In this document: piece after piece, positions 45,673 through 54,007 of the stretch
Layout: the number at the start of each line of letters is the position of its first letter
Position numbering within the stretch: the stretch's first letter is position 1
From: Paenibacillus sp. FSL A5-0031
Lineage (GTDB): Bacteria > Bacillota > Bacilli > Paenibacillales > Paenibacillaceae
DNA length: 64,000 nucleotides
Assembly: GCF_001956295.1 (NCBI RefSeq)
Contig: NZ_MRTD01000014.1
Span: 1 to 64,000, forward strand
Direction: 5' to 3'
Translations under genes and position numbers: made by a program
The notes under the pieces: model-generated
Databases searched by the model: none
What the model was told of the DNA's origin: nothing
The model's input: only the letters and a program-made list of their open reading frames with translations

Positions 45673-46516
45673 TTCTGAGATTGATATAGGGCCGTTCAAC
45701 TTCGTCAGGATTGTAATTCATAAAGAAAAATTCGGTTTCTCTACGTCGTTCCTGTCCCAGTTCTGCTTTCACAACAGCACCGACACGTGCTTCAACCGTC
45801 CGTATGTGGAAGTCTTTATAAAGATCCATTACGAGCGGGTGTCCGTAGTAAGTAACTAAACACTTGCCTTTGATTCCGTGTAGTAATTCTGCAAGATCGA
45901 TATGATCTATCTTATTGAATCCGCCCAGGTAAAAGTGTTCTTTGTCAACATAAGGGCTATCAATAAAAAAGAACGTATTTGGTCCATCATAGCGTTTGAT
46001 CACTTCCCTGAAATCCAGGGACTCTATTAAAATAGAACGAAAGCGTTGCTCGAAAGAATCCAGTCGAACGACAGAATTTTGATAGTCAATGGCTGAATTT
46101 TTCACCTTTCCGTAACGGAATCCACTGGGCACACCATTTGCAGGAATGATTCGCTGTCGCAGGAGATAATACCAGCGTGCTGCACGCTCTACAGGGTCCA
46201 CAGGGATCGCAGACTGCAGAAATCCATTATACAGTTGTCTGCTCGTCGGGAGTGATCCTAAAGCCAGTAGTAGCTCCTTCTTTTGACTTCTCAGCGTCAT
46301 TAAGAAATGAATGAGTTCAGCGTCGATATCATTAAAGATTTCTACAGGGCTTTGTGGTTTAGCAACTGATAAGTGAGCACCGCCCCCGAAAACGTCTACA
46401 AAACAATGATGTTTTGGAAAAAGTGGAACAATATGTTTTGCCAGGTAATGCTTACCCCCAAACCAACGAAGCGGGCTATGGGTCTTAATTTCTTCATGAT
46501 GAATTGTCGTATTCAT
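45668..46516 (-). CDS. dam: DNA adenine methyltransferase, Dam (D12) family
   Basis: A 282-aa enzyme with the D12-family motifs: SPLRWFGGKHYLAKHIVPLF, VDVFGGGAHLSV (SAM) and FIDSPYVDKEHFYLGG, where DSPY replaces DPPY. D12 enzymes methylate adenine, often in GATC. The start follows TGGAGAG; a perfect hairpin (GAATCGAT...ATCGATT) lies just upstream. No endonuclease is adjacent, so protection or regulation is likely. A degraded copy lies 1.6 kb further on. Confidence 0.88.
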   Translation of the reverse strand: MNTTIHHEEIKTHSPLRWFGGKHYLAKHIVPLFPKHHCFVDVFGGGAHLSVAKPQSPVEIFNDIDAELIHFLMTLRSQKKELLLALGSLPTSRQLYNGFLQSAIPVDPVERAARWYYLLRQRIIPANGVPSGFRYGKVKNSAIDYQNSVVRLDSFEQRFRSILIESLDFREVIKRYDGPNTFFFIDSPYVDKEHFYLGGFNKIDHIDLAELLHGIKGKCLVTYYGHPLVMDLYKDFHIRTVEARVGAVVKAELGQERRRETEFFFMNYNPDEVERPYINLRK

Positions 46517-46695
46517 ACCAATCTCTCCATTTCCAAATCGATTTTATCGATTCGGAAAAGGCAGGACTCATATTGTCCTCTAATACAGTCTCGAAAGAAC
46601 CGTAAAAGTGCTACTCTGTCCAGTTGAACGATCGCTCGAAGGGGGCTACAGTGAACCGCAAAACGGGAAATCCCGCTCCTCCGTCGCACCTATAA

Positions 46696-46740
46696 TCAGA
46701 GAGTTGGTCGTGGAACCGAGTTACTTCCTCCAATTTGCAT
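46696..46740 (-). CDS. Possible 14-residue leader peptide
   Basis: ATG 46740 follows a strong AGGAGGTATT and reads MQIGGSNSVPRPTL then stop. A GC-rich hairpin (GCGGGATTTCCCG) follows 30 bp later. Position between the 98-aa gene and dam on the opposite side of the transcript makes a regulatory role unclear. Confidence 0.3.
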   Translation of the reverse strand: MQIGGSNSVPRPTL

Positions 46741-46768
46741 TAATAATACCTCCTGTTTACTTAAGAAA

Positions 46769-47065
46769 CTATTCGTAGATTGGCAAGTTGGTGATTCGAC
46801 TTGCAGCGTGATCAAGCATTGCCCATCTATAACCACCAGCTGCAGCGTAGCTGATAATATCTAGAATAGCGGATGGAAAATTCTCCTTATTTAAAATTGC
46901 ATCATAATCTGAGGGAATTTCGATAAACCAACCCGTAATTGTTTGCGTTGCATCATAAACCGCAACTGCAAATCGTTTTTCTTTGGCAGCATTAATCCAG
47001 GCTTTTGCCTCTTCAGAAATATGCACAGTTGATAGGATCAATACATTAGTGTTATTTTTTTTCAT
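46769..47065 (-). CDS. Hypothetical protein, 98 aa
   Basis: A soluble alpha/beta protein (VLILSTVHISEEAKAWINAA) with GAGGAAT upstream of ATG 47065 and an RBS-proximal hairpin at 47078-47130. No family recognised. Confidence 0.55.
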   Translation of the reverse strand: MKKNNTNVLILSTVHISEEAKAWINAAKEKRFAVAVYDATQTITGWFIEIPSDYDAILNKENFPSAILDIISYAAAGGYRWAMLDHAASRITNLPIYE

Positions 47066-47077
47066 TTAAATTCCTCC

Positions 47078-47130
47078 TAGCACGCCCCTTTCAACAGGGG
47101 AGCGTGATTCAAGCTCCCCCTGTCAGGGAA
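47078..47130 (-). promoter_or_regulatory. RBS-proximal GC hairpin (family copy)
   Basis: CCCTGACAGGGGGAGC pairs with GCTCCCCTGTTGAAAGGGG, immediately upstream of AGGAGGAATT of the 98-aa gene. Confidence 0.5.
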
Positions 47131-47150
47131 TATGCTAATAACCCTACAAA

Positions 47151-47363
47151 TCACTTTACATTACAAGATTCGTACTGGTTAGTTAATACAAAATCGCCTA
47201 TTACATTCGAGGTAAAGACGATAAGTAAGGCATCTGCTTCTGACCGACCTTTTCTTACCATGTCATCGAAAACGAATTTCAAGTACTTATCCTTCATAAC
47301 AAGGCGGCACATTTTCTCTTCTTCGAAAATGATCTCAACATCATCATGGTCATCTATTATCAT
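47151..47363 (-). CDS. Hypothetical protein, 70 aa
   Basis: ATG 47363 follows ATGGAGGTAATT; the reading from 47378 would start in this site. An acidic, compact protein (DDHDDVEIIFEEEKMCRLVM). No family recognised. Confidence 0.5.
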   Translation of the reverse strand: MIIDDHDDVEIIFEEEKMCRLVMKDKYLKFVFDDMVRKGRSEADALLIVFTSNVIGDFVLTNQYESCNVK

Positions 47364-47404
47364 AAAAATTACCTCCATATAAATGCCGCTTTAATAGGAC
47401 AGAA

Positions 47405-47647
47405 TCATTTGAGTAAAGCGACTTGCAATCGTAGCAGTGATTCATTAATTCTATTTTCTGCTTGGACTACGTACTGCCTCTTAATCAAATAACAAGTGAA
47501 TTTTGCGATTGACTTGCCAAAGATACTCTTGATTCTTTCATAATCAGTGCTGGTATGAAGATCAGAAAGTGATTTTTGGGCGTGAAGAAAAGCTTTAAAA
47601 TTGCCGTTCTGATCCCTCCTGCTCCATAATCGTTTCGAGATCGGCAA
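47405..47647 (-). CDS. Possible hypothetical protein, up to 80 aa
   Basis: An open frame overlapping the end of the DUF6884-like gene. The start is unclear: AGGAGGG lies inside the frame, but no standard start codon follows at the right distance. The C-terminal part is plausible protein (IAKFTCYLIKRQYVVQAENR). Confidence 0.3.
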   Translation of the reverse strand: MPISKRLWSRRDQNGNFKAFLHAQKSLSDLHTSTDYERIKSIFGKSIAKFTCYLIKRQYVVQAENRINESLLRLQVALLK

Positions 47648-48293
47648 GTGCTTTGCTCTCTTCTTTCCGTTTTTGACGGCAATTGCCGAGCAGAGTTTTT
47701 AATTCACCGATATGATTCTCGATACCATAAAGCTGCGCACGGGAATCATACTCCGATACGATTTGACTTGCTTCTTCAGGTGTCCAATTTTTTATGATTG
47801 CCGATACGTGGCGCTTCTCACGGCTAATCTCCTTCAATTTCCGTTGGTTGCGCTCCTCTTCAATTAATGATTCATAGCAAGATGCCTTCGCACCAAGAGG
47901 CACACCGGCGCCGTAGAGTCGATACTGGATTCCATGTTCTTCTAATAGTTCCATAAGTGGATCCGCTACAGTTTTTCCCGCATGGATTTCTACGAATGGA
48001 AGCGGGTAATATGACAAGACATGTTCTAGTATCTTACTTGCAAAATGACGGCAGGCTTCCTTTCGAGGATGATATTCTTGAACAGGGTATGGTTCCACAA
48101 TCTCATCAAAACCGATGATACGCTGCCCGTGTTGACTTAAAAAGAAGATATCCTCCCGTGGAAAATCCCGCTCCGCCATATAGTTCATGACTGCATTAAC
48201 CCATCTACTTCGCTGTCCCTGATAAAAGCGGTGAGCTGCCATGGGTTCGTTTTGTCTGGTAGAAGACTCTGTGATAAAAGCAATCCTACGCAT
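47595..48293 (-). CDS. DUF6884-like protein, 232 aa
   Basis: The N-terminal half looks like a DUF6884-type fold: MRRIAFITESSTRQNEPMAA, DIFFLSQHGQRIIGFDEIVE and a PYP segment. This fold turns up on phages and plasmids, sometimes in genomes with 7-deazaguanine DNA modification. The C-terminal 100 residues are helical and charged. Start after GAAGGGG. It lies in the Mom-like operon, which supports a role in nucleotide modification, but the assignment is tentative. Confidence 0.5.
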   Translation of the reverse strand: MRRIAFITESSTRQNEPMAAHRFYQGQRSRWVNAVMNYMAERDFPREDIFFLSQHGQRIIGFDEIVEPYPVQEYHPRKEACRHFASKILEHVLSYYPLPFVEIHAGKTVADPLMELLEEHGIQYRLYGAGVPLGAKASCYESLIEEERNQRKLKEISREKRHVSAIIKNWTPEEASQIVSEYDSRAQLYGIENHIGELKTLLGNCRQKRKEESKALADLETIMEQEGSERQF

Positions 48294-48327
48294 GGAGACA
48301 ACCCCTTCTCATTATATAAATTACCTA

Positions 48328-48873
48328 TTACACGCGGACTTCGACCTCAAAGTGCCATTTACCAAGCTTAGCTTCTTTGCCGCCAACCGGTGAGACTTCC
48401 AGGATGCAAGATGGGACGGATAACCTTTTCGTTAACTCATCCTGCCATAGACGTGAGGGAAACACATGAACAGATGAATTGAGTCTCTTAGCTAATTCCT
48501 CCGCCTTCTTGCTCGCTTCCCCAGTAGTAAGTGCAAATTCCTCTACAACATCTGGGATGTCTACTCCTCTGTGATAACCTGCTATGGCAAGCAATTTGTG
48601 GCGAATTAATTCAGGTGTTTCATTGGTAATACGGAAGCCTGAAATCAACTTACCAGGAGCCATTGGCATGATTTTAACCTTTTTTGACTTTGGTGCCGCA
48701 GTAGCGGGAACCGGTTTTTCTGCGCAAACTGATTTATTCCATTCAGTTATGCTGTTGCCTCCACCGTCGTAGGTGTCATATCCATAGGTTCGGTTCAAAC
48801 TATTCTCGAATTGCATACGAGCTGTACTTTCATCCATTCCACAGCCATAACCCGATCGTTGATCTCTTCCCAT
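48328..48873 (-). CDS. Hypothetical protein, 181 aa
   Basis: ATG 48873 follows TAGGAGGAATT. The first 70 residues are Gly/Ser/Lys-rich and probably disordered; the rest is folded (ELIRHKLLAIAGYHRGVDIP). Operon neighbour of the Mom-like gene. No family recognised. Confidence 0.6.
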   Translation of the reverse strand: MGRDQRSGYGCGMDESTARMQFENSLNRTYGYDTYDGGGNSITEWNKSVCAEKPVPATAAPKSKKVKIMPMAPGKLISGFRITNETPELIRHKLLAIAGYHRGVDIPDVVEEFALTTGEASKKAEELAKRLNSSVHVFPSRLWQDELTKRLSVPSCILEVSPVGGKEAKLGKWHFEVEVRV

Positions 48874-48919
48874 TTATAAATTCCTCCTATATGTGTTTGC
48901 TTCAAATTACCGCCAAATA

Positions 48920-49252
48920 TTACGATGCGACTTTTAATGTCCGGCATCCTCGCTTTGCATACCGAAGTCCGATTCCCTTTAGCTTGTAGATGGAGCATCT
49001 GAGTTGAACGGAATGATAGGGTTCATCTCCGGAGAAAAGCAGGCTCATTGGAATATCTACGAACACCAGATCTTTGCCTTTAGCACGCTTCTGAATTCCA
49101 CTTTTATCGGAATACCAAGAAGGCAGTAATGGCGGATGGTTTAGTGACACCCCTCGATTGCGAATTGCAAACAATCGTACTTTTTCGCAGCTTAACGTAG
49201 CTAAAATAGCAATTATTATTTGCAGCATTACAAATCGCTTTACTTGTAACAT
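48920..49252 (-). CDS. Hypothetical protein with N-terminal membrane segment, 110 aa
   Basis: ATG 49252 follows TTGGAGGGA. A hydrophobic start (MLQIIIAILATLSCEKV) may be a signal anchor. The remainder is basic. It directly follows the Mom-like gene. No family recognised. Confidence 0.55.
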   Translation of the reverse strand: MLQVKRFVMLQIIIAILATLSCEKVRLFAIRNRGVSLNHPPLLPSWYSDKSGIQKRAKGKDLVFVDIPMSLLFSGDEPYHSVQLRCSIYKLKGIGLRYAKRGCRTLKVAS

Positions 49253-49275
49253 TCGAAAATCCCTCCAAAAGAAAT

Positions 49276-49959
49276 TTAAAATGATATATTTAACATCCAG
49301 TATTTCTTCTGACCGATTGGGTGTTTATCTACCCGTTGTCTGCGATGACTATTCCAACTTCCTCCAAGACTCTTTCCCAATAACTGAAACCCGGCTGCAC
49401 GTACAGAGGAGCCTGACTCATCATCGAGCGTATACGTAATTAAGGAATGGTAACCCATCTCTCTCGCTACGCGCCTTGCAGCAGCATAAAGCTTGCTGCA
49501 GGGGTGAATATACCCATTGTTGACACAGAGGCGAGTAACTTCTAGCGTATAGCCATTGTCTCGATGCCTGGATACAGGCCTACCCGCAGTAAGAACACCA
49601 ATGAGCCTTTCACCATTAGATAGCCCAAGAGCAAACTTCATTCCCTGTGGCGCCATATGATGTCTATGATGCTCATTGATAAAGCTGCATGCTTGACGAA
49701 AAGATACCGGCGTTAGAAGCGTTTCGAATTTTTCATACTCTGGATAAAAATCGGCCATATAACGAATCGCCTGCTTACGGCTCATTGCAGAATCCCAAAG
49801 TAATTCGAACCCATCATTATGCAAGTCCCAGCGTCGATTATTGAGCTCATCATCAGAATAGATAAGGTATTTCTTCATCACCTCATGGACGAAAATCCAA
49901 TAAAATCTCACAGGTTTGGGAAAAGAGAATTGAGTACGACTAGCCAATAAGTATTTCAT
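49276..49959 (-). CDS. Mom-like (XF1762 family) DNA-modification protein
   Basis: A GNAT-fold protein of 227 aa started at ATG 49959 (AGGAGGAATTGG upstream). Diagnostic segments are FINEHHRHHMAPQGMKFALG, ERLIGVLTAGRPVSRHRDNG, YTLEVTRLCVNNGYIHPCSK and LGKSLGGSWNSHRRQRVDKH, the pattern of XF1762/phage Mu Mom relatives. Mom adds a carbamoylmethyl group to adenine N6 and protects DNA from many endonucleases. Mu needs Com for translation; no Com is seen. First gene after leader copy 5. Confidence 0.82.
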   Translation of the reverse strand: MKYLLASRTQFSFPKPVRFYWIFVHEVMKKYLIYSDDELNNRRWDLHNDGFELLWDSAMSRKQAIRYMADFYPEYEKFETLLTPVSFRQACSFINEHHRHHMAPQGMKFALGLSNGERLIGVLTAGRPVSRHRDNGYTLEVTRLCVNNGYIHPCSKLYAAARRVAREMGYHSLITYTLDDESGSSVRAAGFQLLGKSLGGSWNSHRRQRVDKHPIGQKKYWMLNISF

Positions 49960-49982
49960 TTTCCAATTCCTCCTCTTTTGGG

Positions 49983-50130
49983 CACAAAAAAAAAGGAGAC
50001 GCAAAAAAACATACGTGTCCCGTATGTTTAAATGGTCTCCTATTTATCGTGCATATGTTTAATCGCTGTAAAGCGGCTCCTTCCCTGCAAGAACATTTCG
50101 AGCTGCAAGGAAAATATTGTTTGTTTCGGA
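49983..50130 (-). ncRNA. Recurrent structured leader with nested terminators, copy 5 (Mom-like)
   Basis: The minus strand shows TTTTCCTTGCAG...TTGCAGGGAAGGAG, then CCGCT...AGCG, then inner ACATACGGGACACGTATGT with a T run, inside an outer AGGAGAC...GTCTCCT stem with a long T run (49993-50041). This is the clearest case of two terminators sharing one structure. Confidence 0.78.
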
Positions 50131-50600
50131 ATGTTTATATTATAATATGACACTTGCTAATGTGTAAACTATAAGAAGGCTGTTTTCAATGAGGCTGTCT
50201 TATGGCACGGTAACGAAGTATTACAATAGATTCATCATCAAAATAACTTACATTTATTCTATTGATAATTCCACCTTTTACATGAGCTGTTACGACGATA
50301 ATCCCAACCTTGATTTTGATCAAGAAGGCGGTAGCTGACCAAAAATAAAAATGACGTTGCAAGGATACTCTCCTTAGCATCGCCATTTTTTTGTTTTTCC
50401 GAATTGTTTATTTATCGTTCTGTCCCGTCAATTGAGTAAAGCCTCTTGTAGGAGAGCCATTTATGCTTGAAAAAAATTTCCGAAGTAATTATTTATCTGT
50501 AAGTGAATCCAGGAAATACCCCAAGTTCATCTACCACAGTGGAAGTTTTATCTTCAATTTTGTTTATAATGTACCCCATTTTATTCAGTTCAGCATTAAG
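50131..50600. other. Intergenic region with hairpin and possible gene remnant
   Basis: Holds an A/T-rich stretch, a minus-strand open frame at 50186-50386 with a plausible C-terminus but no ribosome site, and an imperfect inverted repeat at 50350-50390 (AATGACGTTGCAAGG with its inverse) bordered by T runs in both directions. I call no gene. Confidence 0.3.
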
Positions 50601-50665
50601 TGTCAGCAGAAAACAAAGTATTAGACTGGATGACCCCTAGACTTTCGCTATTTTATTGAGCTAAC
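50601..50665 (+). repeat. Tn7-like transposon end, left type
   Basis: From 50601: TGTCAGCAG then AAAACAAAGTATTAGACTGG, followed by a TTTTATTGAGCTAACG module. It faces the end at 51762; the segment between, 1,162 bp, holds a single gene. Flanks are TTAAG and GCTAC, so no target duplication is seen. Confidence 0.45.
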
Positions 50666-50698
50666 GTTTCCCGTTTTGATAGAGAAAGGGCCTCTTTT

Positions 50699-51571
50699 TC
50701 ACCACGCCGTTTCGTTAAATGTAGTATACGATTCGGCCGTATAGATTTGGATGATGTTTTGTGGAGGCACAACAGCGTCTCCATTTAAATACGAAATATC
50801 CTCACTCACCGTACCCCATACCATGCTATTAAAAAGCGTTCGAAGCGCCGTAGTCAGCAAGCCTTGCACTTTCATTTCCTCGACCTCTTCAGGAGATTTT
50901 TGTGCCACAACTTCTCGATGAATCGAAAACGTGCTTGGATTGTAATCCGACAGCGGCGCGATATATTTCAGAACATACGCTTGCCGCTTTGGATCTCTCT
51001 TCCAATCCGATTCCAGCCTTGAATCTTTAAATAGCTCCGCCACATTCATTAAAAACTCTGGTCGAAGGTTCACATACCCGCCATAGTCAAGCACATCGTC
51101 CGTGCAAAGGAAACCATTAATTTGATGATCTTCGTAAAGTTTATACGCGACAAAGTCTTTGGCCCTGTTTCGCGAATCTACTACCCCAACATGTTTTTTT
51201 CTTAGGTCAAACACATTGCCGTGACAGCATACGGTTTTGTTATCCAGATCAAACATAACGCCGCGTTCGCGTAAGTATCTTGCAAGGGGCGTATCTTGCC
51301 GTATCGTCTCTCTTAAATTCAGTAAACCAAGCGTTTGTATGGAGGCGCAGCGATCCATATTAGTCGTACTGTGATAGGAGGCTATGTAAAGAGCAGGTCT
51401 ATTCAACTGTTCTTCCACAATGTCATATGTTTGGCAAAACAATTCCAATGAAACATCCTCGTTCATGAGGACAAAATCCTCGACCTGCTCCTCGGAGAGT
51501 CCAAAATAGCTGCACAGGGATTGTATCAAAGCTTCTCTGTTGGTCATATCAAACACAAAGGGCGTCGTCAT
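50699..51571 (-). CDS. Hypothetical protein, 290 aa, cargo of candidate mini element
   Basis: Start preceded by ATAGGAGATGACG. A soluble protein (IQSLCSYFGLSEEQVEDFVL near the N-terminus; YIASYHSTTNMDRC and WKRDPKRQAYVLKYIAP later) without recognisable catalytic motifs. It is alone between the two Tn7-like ends at 50601 and 51762, so it is probably cargo, such as a defence or toxin gene. No family assigned. Confidence 0.6.
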   Translation of the reverse strand: MTTPFVFDMTNREALIQSLCSYFGLSEEQVEDFVLMNEDVSLELFCQTYDIVEEQLNRPALYIASYHSTTNMDRCASIQTLGLLNLRETIRQDTPLARYLRERGVMFDLDNKTVCCHGNVFDLRKKHVGVVDSRNRAKDFVAYKLYEDHQINGFLCTDDVLDYGGYVNLRPEFLMNVAELFKDSRLESDWKRDPKRQAYVLKYIAPLSDYNPSTFSIHREVVAQKSPEEVEEMKVQGLLTTALRTLFNSMVWGTVSEDISYLNGDAVVPPQNIIQIYTAESYTTFNETAW

Positions 51572-51689
51572 CGTATCGTCATCTCCTATTGCTCTTAGTA
51601 TACGGTAATAGGTGCAAGCCTTGAAAGTGGTCCTGGCGTAAGCCTCTTAGAGCCGCCATCATGCCCCTAGCCGCAACTTGAATTATTAT

Positions 51690-51762
51690 GCCCGTTCGCT
51701 AAATGGGGCTTTATAGTCTAATACTTTATTTTCTCAATCTACAACTTTATTTTCTTTTGACA
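51690..51762 (-). repeat. Tn7-like transposon end, right type with overlapping boxes
   Basis: Read on the minus strand from 51762: TGTCAAAAG then AAAATAAAGTTGTAGATTG, directly followed by a second box AGAAAATAAAGTATTAGAC. Two contiguous boxes resemble the packed right end of Tn7. The terminus is 1 bp from the stop codon of the 725-aa gene. Confidence 0.5.
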
Positions 51763-51763
51763 G

Positions 51764-53941
51764 CTACTGAAGTAAATACTTGAGTAGTGAATAAGTATCA
51801 TAATCACTAGATTGAAGGATTCTAAAATACTCCAAACGCTCTATTGGGTGTTTCTTTGATACTGTTGGACTGGTTAGCAAATAGATCAATCCAAATGACA
51901 AGAAAGATGATCCGTGCATCAGATGAACTAATCGCTTAGAAGGGTATGCTTCCTGTTGCAACAGATTAATCAGCCCCTCAAGCTGATTGAGATTATGTTC
52001 AAACTCGTTAAACTTTTTATCTAATTTTGGGTCAGATGGTACGAATGACCTTCCAAGTAGTGCTTGAACGACATTGCGACAAACGATATTCTCATTGAAT
52101 ACGCCATAGAAAACAGGCGAGCAAGATAATCGAATGTAGATCGCATCTGCAGGTGCTTCGATTCGGGCAATTGGTGTAAGTGTCCCTCGTTTCATCTCCT
52201 GCAAATCGCTGTTCTTTGCAAACAACATTAAAGGTCCCTTGCGTAGAGCTGCCTCTGTCCGCAGGGCCTGCTTTTGGCTTTCGATGAACGATCCACCTAA
52301 ATCCAAAAGAAGCTGAGCCAGATCTCCGGATCGAGCTGCACGAGTAAGGGGCTTATTCTTGCTCTCTAAAATAATTACATTGTTTCCCACAATGCTAATG
52401 CCATCCGTTTCTCCTTTTTCATCTTCGTACACATACTCCCCTGTATGAACAGGCTCGCCCAAATGAGCGGTCATCCACCTTTGAATGAACTCCTCAAACG
52501 CATCGCCCCATCGCTGTGTAGGAAAACGTAAGAGACTCAGGGTCTTATCATAGAGTCCGAATACAGCAATCGAAGGATTCGGCATCAGGTACTCGTGGCT
52601 CCCCAGAGGAATAGGCACTAGAAACTCGGAATCCGAACTAATGCCCCCGACTTCTAAGGGATGATTAAACTTGACATTAAGAGCAGTCTGACTGGCCATA
52701 CTGTCTAAGTATCGTATGATGTCACCTCTAGAAGCTTTTGTGTCCATTCTGCGAGTTAATTCATCTAATGTCAGCCTCGGTAACTTATCTTTCGATGAAA
52801 ACGAAGCGAGTGCATACTGGAAAATCTCGTACGAGATCAGGATGAACGTCTCCTTATCCAGTCCGATCGCTTCGATGAGCTCTTTACGAAAAGCGTCCAA
52901 AATATGATCTAGTAATGTGATAGTACTCTCAGGTGGGTACTGATAATCCTTGTATAGGGCATCGTGACGAATGGTCTTCTCTAGGTATGTAATCGGGTCT
53001 TCCACAAACATGAATTGAAATGGTTTGTCAATCCGATAGTCGTACATATTAAGCAACACGTTCGCGATAGTCACAATATCGTGCAGCGATTCATGTTTAC
53101 CGTGGTTTTCTAGTGTTTTACTCGAGGTTAGAACCTTTATCCCAATATAATATAGAAACTTCCGAGCCAAGTTGCGTGAGCGATCAAACATACCGAAGGA
53201 AGCATCGAATGTGCTTTTGTAATCGAGTTGTATAAAGTCCAGGAAGTTAAGCGCTCCATACCTAATGATTCTATTTTCAATTTGGTTGAATAGTATCGAT
53301 GCGACCTCATCTCGATTGCGAAGGATACCATCTTCGATGACTGCATTTTGTACGTGGCTTTCTAGATACAGGACGGTTTCGGCATAACGCCAGAAATCAG
53401 GGCGAGTTACTTTGTCTATGTCAAAAAATCCAGAAGACCCTATCCCCTCTTCTCGTAGTTGATTAATCCTTACAGACAGCACGACGATTTTGAGGAGAGC
53501 CCTTGGCTTCATTTGTTTTTCTTCATCGACACGATTTCGGCTACGTTTTAAAAATTCCGATAGAGTCTGCAAATGATTCCAATTCCGCTCAACTTCATCC
53601 TTGAACTTCAAATGGCGGTACAGATAGTATTTTTCCAAATCTTCAATGTTTTCACTGATCTTACTCGAACTAATGAGGGAAAGGCGCTTAAGCATTTTTA
53701 ATACCAGGGCCTCTTCAATTTCTTCAATGGAGAAACTATATGGATGTTTGGGCTGAACACGATAGTATTTGTAGAGATCTCGAAGATCACTTACACCGTT
53801 TTTGAACGGATTTCCTTGCACTACATGGTCAATAATCCGTTCAAAGGTCTCTGCATTAGTTTGTAAACTCACGGTTTCGCCCTCAGTAGCTGGTATATAA
53901 ATGCATAGAACTATGATTGAATAGGCGTTTTCCAGCCCCAT
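51764..53941 (-). CDS. Nuclease-like large protein, up to 725 aa
   Basis: A mostly helical protein; the C-terminal third has a PD-(D/E)xK-like core: EFIQRWMTAHLGEP, then ETDGISIVGNNVIILESKNK (Asp, Glu and Lys in the right order). ATG 53941 has no ribosome site; GTG 53872 (MSLQTNAETF when initiated) is an alternative. Such large helical proteins with a restriction-like domain often act in defence. It ends 1 bp before the Tn7-like end at 51762. Neighbours give no partner. Confidence 0.55.
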   Translation of the reverse strand: MGLENAYSIIVLCIYIPATEGETVSLQTNAETFERIIDHVVQGNPFKNGVSDLRDLYKYYRVQPKHPYSFSIEEIEEALVLKMLKRLSLISSSKISENIEDLEKYYLYRHLKFKDEVERNWNHLQTLSEFLKRSRNRVDEEKQMKPRALLKIVVLSVRINQLREEGIGSSGFFDIDKVTRPDFWRYAETVLYLESHVQNAVIEDGILRNRDEVASILFNQIENRIIRYGALNFLDFIQLDYKSTFDASFGMFDRSRNLARKFLYYIGIKVLTSSKTLENHGKHESLHDIVTIANVLLNMYDYRIDKPFQFMFVEDPITYLEKTIRHDALYKDYQYPPESTITLLDHILDAFRKELIEAIGLDKETFILISYEIFQYALASFSSKDKLPRLTLDELTRRMDTKASRGDIIRYLDSMASQTALNVKFNHPLEVGGISSDSEFLVPIPLGSHEYLMPNPSIAVFGLYDKTLSLLRFPTQRWGDAFEEFIQRWMTAHLGEPVHTGEYVYEDEKGETDGISIVGNNVIILESKNKPLTRAARSGDLAQLLLDLGGSFIESQKQALRTEAALRKGPLMLFAKNSDLQEMKRGTLTPIARIEAPADAIYIRLSCSPVFYGVFNENIVCRNVVQALLGRSFVPSDPKLDKKFNEFEHNLNQLEGLINLLQQEAYPSKRLVHLMHGSSFLSFGLIYLLTSPTVSKKHPIERLEYFRILQSSDYDTYSLLKYLLQ

Positions 53942-53953
53942 TCGTCAAAATAG

Positions 53954-53992
53954 AAAGAAAAAGGGGCCGATGATTCAGCTCCTTTTTCTATG
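53954..53992. terminator. Terminator-like hairpin
   Basis: AAAAAGGGGC and AGCTCCTTTTT pair around GATGATTC; T runs exist on both strands. It lies after the exported-protein gene and before the nuclease-like gene. Confidence 0.65.
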
Positions 53993-54007
53993 CTAGGAAA
54001 TTTATTA

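Noticed and set aside
50186..50386. Minus-strand open frame of 66 aa
   Set aside because: The C-terminal half is plausible but there is no ribosome site and it begins in a hairpin; treated as a possible remnant.
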